Source: Candidatus Omnitrophota bacterium (lineage in GTDB: Bacteria; Omnitrophota; Gorgyraeia; Gygaellales; Profunditerraquicolaceae). From it: 15,940 nucleotides of DNA. Below the pieces are notes generated by a model that saw nothing but the letters and a program-made list of their open reading frames with translations, made no database searches and had not been told where the DNA came from. Shown here in pieces: positions 12,665 to 15,940 of this stretch; positions within the stretch are counted from its first letter, which is position 1, and every line of letters starts with the position of its first letter. The translations under genes were made by a program, and so were the position numbers. The stretch is taken from NCBI GenBank assembly GCA_016867175.1, contig VGKF01000007.1, forward strand, positions 1 through 15,940, written 5' to 3'.

Positions 12665-14532
12665 TGAGAAGAGTTATTTGTAAGCCAGGCGCAATACATT
12701 TTCTTTGTTTTATCCTGGCCTGCCTCCTCTTTTGCGCTAATTTTGAATTCAGCCTTGCCCAAAGCGAAGATATAGAGTTTAGCGTAGACCTTTCTGCCGC
12801 AGTTATTCCCCTGCCCAAAGTTTTTAAACCAAACATTGATTTAAGCGGCCGTGGTTTTAGCCGCGAACTAAGCTGGCCGCAGGGCCTGGCTGCCCAGGAG
12901 GTTTTAGATAGCTGGCAGAAGGAGGTCGGATTTTCCGGCGTATACCGGATGCAATATAACCTCTGGGAGATTAATGACCTGGCTAAAAACAGGCAGTTAC
13001 AGGATAAGTTATTAGCTAACCATGAAGACATCATCAAGAAAATTAGCGGAGCCGGGGGAGTGGTTATCCTGAATATCTTTGGCACTCCTGCAGGCCTAGG
13101 TAAAGTCCTGGATAAGAAGAGCCCGCCCTGGGATATGAGGGCCTTTAAGGAATTAATCAAGGGCTACATTAGGCTCTTGAGTTGTATTAAAAAATACAAT
13201 ATTTGGTATGAGGTCTGGAGTGCGCCTGACCTGGATGATTTCTTTTTAGGTAGGAAGCAGGAATACCTGAATCTCTACCGCGTAGTCGCTGAGACCGTAA
13301 AGGAGTTGGAGAAAGAATATAAAATCCATATCCCTCTGGGGGGCCCCAGCGTGAGCTGGTGGTTTCAGAACCTCGATGGCAATAATATCATTACCCCGGA
13401 GAAAAGCCTGATCTATGAGTTAATCAGGTTCTGCTCTCATTACCGCCTGCCCTTAGATTTTATTAGCTGGCACACTTATACCAGCGATCCTCAGGTAGAT
13501 AAAGAGCTTACTTCTTACGGAAAGACTTCCATAGCCTTGATACGGGATTGGCTCTCATATTTTAATCTCGCCAAAAATACCCCTTTGATTGTAGATGAGT
13601 GGAACTATGATAGCGGAGCTAACTTCCTCTCCGCAAGGCATACAAGAGGTAATATCGCCGCCAGCTATTACCTAAGCCGCATTAAGAATATGTATGAGGC
13701 AGGCCTGGACTATCAGGTTCATTTCTGCCTGGAGGATTTTCAAAACAACAAAGAAGGCGTAGTGAGAAATTTGGGGGTATTCTGGTTTGATCCCGAATCC
13801 CCTAATAAAGGCGGGCCAAAGTCTATATATAACATCTTTAAGATTATGTCTAATTTAGGCGATAATTTTTTTCCCTTAGCCAAGACTAACAACGAATTTA
13901 CGGGCAGTATTGTTACCAAATCAGCGGATTCCTTTACCATCTTGCTTTATAATTATATTGACCCCGGGATAGCCAATAACTATCTCTCCCGTAATATAGC
14001 CAGCCTTAGCGTAGCCGAGAGAAGGTCCTTGCTTAGCCTGGTCAGCTCCGAGAGGCTGTATAGCATATTGCGTAGAGAGATTGACCCGGCGAGCCTTAGG
14101 ATTACCGGCAAGCTAAAATCCTTGCTCAAGAAGGCCGTTGAGTTGAATGATAAAGCCACTAAATTTAGCACGAGCAGTCGCATTGTGAACCTTACGCTTA
14201 AGAACCTCAAGGCAGATTATCTATATCAAAGATATGTAATTGATGCCTCCTTAGGGTTAGGGGCTGAATTCTCTCCTATGGAGCAGAAGGAGGTATTGGC
14301 TGGAGCGCCGTATAAAGAAACACTTACGCTTAGCCCATATTCGATACAGGTTATTCTTTTGAAGTTGAAACCTAAGGTTCCAGAACCCGTTATTACATCT
14401 GAGCCGCAAGTTGTAAATGCAACCGTCCAAATCAATAATACCACGTTGATGGCGCCAGTCTCTAATGCCACAATAGAAACTGCCAGGCCGCAAGAGGCGC
14501 AGAATCTAAGCGGACTGCCGGATAAGAAATAG
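12664..14532 (+). CDS. Secreted GH39-like (clan GH-A-type) glycosidase-like protein lacking the acid/base residue
   Basis: This 622-residue protein has an N-terminal export signal (hydrophobic 11-25, possible cut after FSLA-QS near 32). The central part (about 75-400) reads as a TIM barrel of the GH39/GH-A type: IWYEVWSAPDLDDFFLG (180-196), LGGPSV (225-230), LDFISWHTYTSD (264-275) and LIVDEWNYDSG (308-318). In GH39 enzymes the acid/base lies in a WNEPN motif and the nucleophile in a TEWN motif. Here the nucleophile Glu312 is kept, but the acid/base position reads Ala187 (WSAP). A beta-rich C-terminal part (about 410-560) and a low-complexity tail rich in V, P, T and N follow. The start overlaps the ymdB stop by 1 nt. 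The substrate is unknown; it may bind glycans rather than cut them. Confidence 0.75.
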   Translation: MRRVICKPGAIHFLCFILACLLFCANFEFSLAQSEDIEFSVDLSAAVIPLPKVFKPNIDLSGRGFSRELSWPQGLAAQEVLDSWQKEVGFSGVYRMQYNLWEINDLAKNRQLQDKLLANHEDIIKKISGAGGVVILNIFGTPAGLGKVLDKKSPPWDMRAFKELIKGYIRLLSCIKKYNIWYEVWSAPDLDDFFLGRKQEYLNLYRVVAETVKELEKEYKIHIPLGGPSVSWWFQNLDGNNIITPEKSLIYELIRFCSHYRLPLDFISWHTYTSDPQVDKELTSYGKTSIALIRDWLSYFNLAKNTPLIVDEWNYDSGANFLSARHTRGNIAASYYLSRIKNMYEAGLDYQVHFCLEDFQNNKEGVVRNLGVFWFDPESPNKGGPKSIYNIFKIMSNLGDNFFPLAKTNNEFTGSIVTKSADSFTILLYNYIDPGIANNYLSRNIASLSVAERRSLLSLVSSERLYSILRREIDPASLRITGKLKSLLKKAVELNDKATKFSTSSRIVNLTLKNLKADYLYQRYVIDASLGLGAEFSPMEQKEVLAGAPYKETLTLSPYSIQVILLKLKPKVPEPVITSEPQVVNATVQINNTTLMAPVSNATIETARPQEAQNLSGLPDKK

Positions 14533-14546
14533 GAAGCCTTTAGAAT

Positions 14547-15797
14547 ATGTCAGAGCTTTTTCAGAAAGAAACGCAATTAAAAGAAAAGCAGCATATCTAT
14601 ACGGTTTCCCAGATTACCCAGGATATTAAATTAATCCTGGAAAATACCTTTGCCCAGGTCTGGGTAGAAGGAGAGCTGTCTAATTTCAAGGCCCATAGCT
14701 CAGGGCATTTTTACTTTTCTCTGAAGGACCGGGATGCGGTTTTGGCTGCGGCGATGTTTAGCCGCTATAATAAAAACCTTAAATTTAAACTTGAAGACGG
14801 CCTGAAGGTTATATGTTTCGGCAAGGTTGATGTCTATCCTCCCCGCGGGCAATATCAATTGATCGTAGAGCGGGTTGAGCCTAAGGGGATCGGCGCCCAA
14901 CAGCTGGCATTCGAGCAATTAAAAAATAAACTGCTTAAGGAAGGGTTATTCGACCCTGCACATAAGAAACCCCTGCCGCTTATGCCCTTTCGCATAGGCA
15001 TTGTGACTTCAAGCTCAGGGGCTGCGTTAAGAGATATCATGCAGATACTTAAAAAGGGATCGCCTTGCGCGGATCTCTTAATACGCTCTGTGCGTGTGCA
15101 GGGCGAAAGCGCCTCTAGAGAGATTTCAGAGGCGATAGCGGAACTAAATGAATATAAGGAAGTGGATTTGATTGTTATCTGCCGCGGAGGAGGAAGCAGC
15201 GAAGACCTATGGTCTTTTAATGAAGAGAGGGTAGCCAGGGCAGTCTATAATTCCAAGATACCCACTATTTCAGCAGTAGGGCATCAGATAAATATCACAC
15301 TCTCTGACCTGGCAGCAGACCTTTTTGTAGAAACTCCCTCGGCAGCAGCCAAGATTATCGTGGATAAAAAGAACGCGATACTGGCAGAGCTAGACGGATA
15401 TCGGTATGAATTAAATTCCTCTATATCAGAGTTTATACATGGCCTAAAAAATAACCTGGTGGCCCTTAGGCATATGCTTAAGAGCCCGCTAGACAGGCTG
15501 CTTGAAAAGGAGCAGTTACTCGATGAGCTTAAGACTAGATTATCCAATAATATGAAATATACCTTAGAGCTTTTGGATCAAAAGGCATCCGGCCTTTTTG
15601 CCAGGCTCAATGCGCTAAGCCCACTGGCAGTATTATCGCGGGGCTATAGCTTAAGTATGATATTGCCACAGAACTCGGTTATCAAAGACTCCTCGATGCT
15701 TAAGCCAAAAGACTTGATAAAGACTGTTTTAGCCAAGGGGAGCTTCATAGCAGAAGTAAAGGAGGTAATCAAAGATGAAAGAAAAAATAAACCTTGA
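14547..15797 (+). CDS. xseA: Exodeoxyribonuclease VII large subunit, with unusual GHQIN active-site motif
   Basis: XseA with several XseB copies forms exonuclease VII, which degrades ssDNA from both ends. At 416 residues it is somewhat short but within range. The N-terminal OB domain (about 17-112) includes VWVEGELSNFKAHSSGHFYFSLKD. The catalytic region includes FRIGIVTSSSGAALRDI (148-164), ICRGGGSSEDLWSFNEE (211-227) and SAVGHQINITLSDLAADLF (242-260), then VETPSAAAKI and a long C-terminal coiled coil. The last motif is usually GHE-x-D; here it is GHQIN, with Gln247 and Asn249. The family residues Asp163 (ALRD), Arg213 and His246 are kept. xseB overlaps the 3' end by 23 nt, with its ribosome site inside this gene. 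Confidence 0.95.
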   Translation: MSELFQKETQLKEKQHIYTVSQITQDIKLILENTFAQVWVEGELSNFKAHSSGHFYFSLKDRDAVLAAAMFSRYNKNLKFKLEDGLKVICFGKVDVYPPRGQYQLIVERVEPKGIGAQQLAFEQLKNKLLKEGLFDPAHKKPLPLMPFRIGIVTSSSGAALRDIMQILKKGSPCADLLIRSVRVQGESASREISEAIAELNEYKEVDLIVICRGGGSSEDLWSFNEERVARAVYNSKIPTISAVGHQINITLSDLAADLFVETPSAAAKIIVDKKNAILAELDGYRYELNSSISEFIHGLKNNLVALRHMLKSPLDRLLEKEQLLDELKTRLSNNMKYTLELLDQKASGLFARLNALSPLAVLSRGYSLSMILPQNSVIKDSSMLKPKDLIKTVLAKGSFIAEVKEVIKDERKNKP

Positions 15798-15940
15798 AGA
15801 AGATATTAAAAAGTTACAGAAGATTGTTGATGAGCTGGGTAGCGGAAAGCTCACCTTGGGTGAATCGCTTAAGAAATACGAGGAGGGGATTAAGCTGGCA
15901 CAGGGTTGCTCTGCGCTCTTAAACGATGCCCAGCGTAAAG
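15775..15940 (+). CDS. xseB: Exodeoxyribonuclease VII small subunit (3' end outside window)
   Basis: The first 55 residues of XseB are visible, starting MKEKINLEEDIKKLQKIVD and continuing with the conserved LTLGESLKKYEEGIKLAQGC. The family is ~70-80 residues long, helical, and wraps the XseA coiled coil. A GGAGG (15761-15765) lies 9 nt before the ATG, inside xseA, so the subunits are translated together. Confidence 0.95.
   Translation, partial: MKEKINLEEDIKKLQKIVDELGSGKLTLGESLKKYEEGIKLAQGCSALLNDAQRK

Noticed and set aside
1..15940. CRISPR array, tRNA/rRNA genes, insertion sequence or prophage genes
   Set aside because: No spaced direct repeats, no tRNA-like CCA-ending fold, and no transposase or integrase motif was seen; the window is almost fully covered by named or intact genes.

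Overview
This window is one bacterial chromosomal segment in which every convincing gene lies on the + strand. Genes are packed tightly (ATGA overlaps, 1-5 nt gaps) and composition is moderate, near 45-50% GC. RNase Y paired with YmdB, a folate/Wood-Ljungdahl-type MTHFR C-terminal protein, and many short membrane-anchored proteins of unknown family argue against Proteobacteria. The style resembles uncultured lineages such as Candidatus Omnitrophota, but that placement is inference and no marker here proves it. No transposase, integrase, CRISPR array, tRNA or rRNA is visible.

Layout. 1-1286: the C-terminal part of a TrkH/KtrB potassium channel subunit, translationally coupled to a secreted or membrane-anchored OB-fold-like protein. 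1244-4298: pheS-pheT, encoding phenylalanyl-tRNA synthetase; PheT appears to lack the usual N-terminal tRNA-binding OB domain. 4299-4610: the only long non-coding gap. It holds a good sigma-70-like promoter, a 6S RNA candidate, and a set of overlapping GC-rich inverted repeats leading into rarA. 4611-8202: rarA followed by a run of poorly known envelope genes: an anchored protein, a 50-residue GTG-start protein, an SGNH-hydrolase-like protein with an altered C-terminal catalytic block, and a GtrA-like/zinc-ribbon protein. 8224-8554: a small gene split by a run of nine C.

8593-10230: a one-carbon/Fe-S group consisting of a MetV-like MTHFR C-terminal protein, an IscU/NifU scaffold and 5-formyl-THF cyclo-ligase. 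10319-12664: rny and ymdB, RNA turnover genes. 12664-14532: a large secreted protein related to GH39-type glycosidases that appears to have lost its general acid/base. 14547-15940: xseA and the start of xseB (exonuclease VII).

Most of the window is housekeeping: translation, 6S/RarA stress functions, one-carbon metabolism, RNA decay and DNA repair. The most unusual signals are the PheT domain loss, the hairpin cascade linking 6S RNA to rarA, the poly-C frameshift, and three enzyme-family proteins (SGNH, GH39-like, XseA) with substitutions at expected catalytic positions. I do not see evidence for a complete new multi-gene system such as a defence island or biosynthetic cluster.
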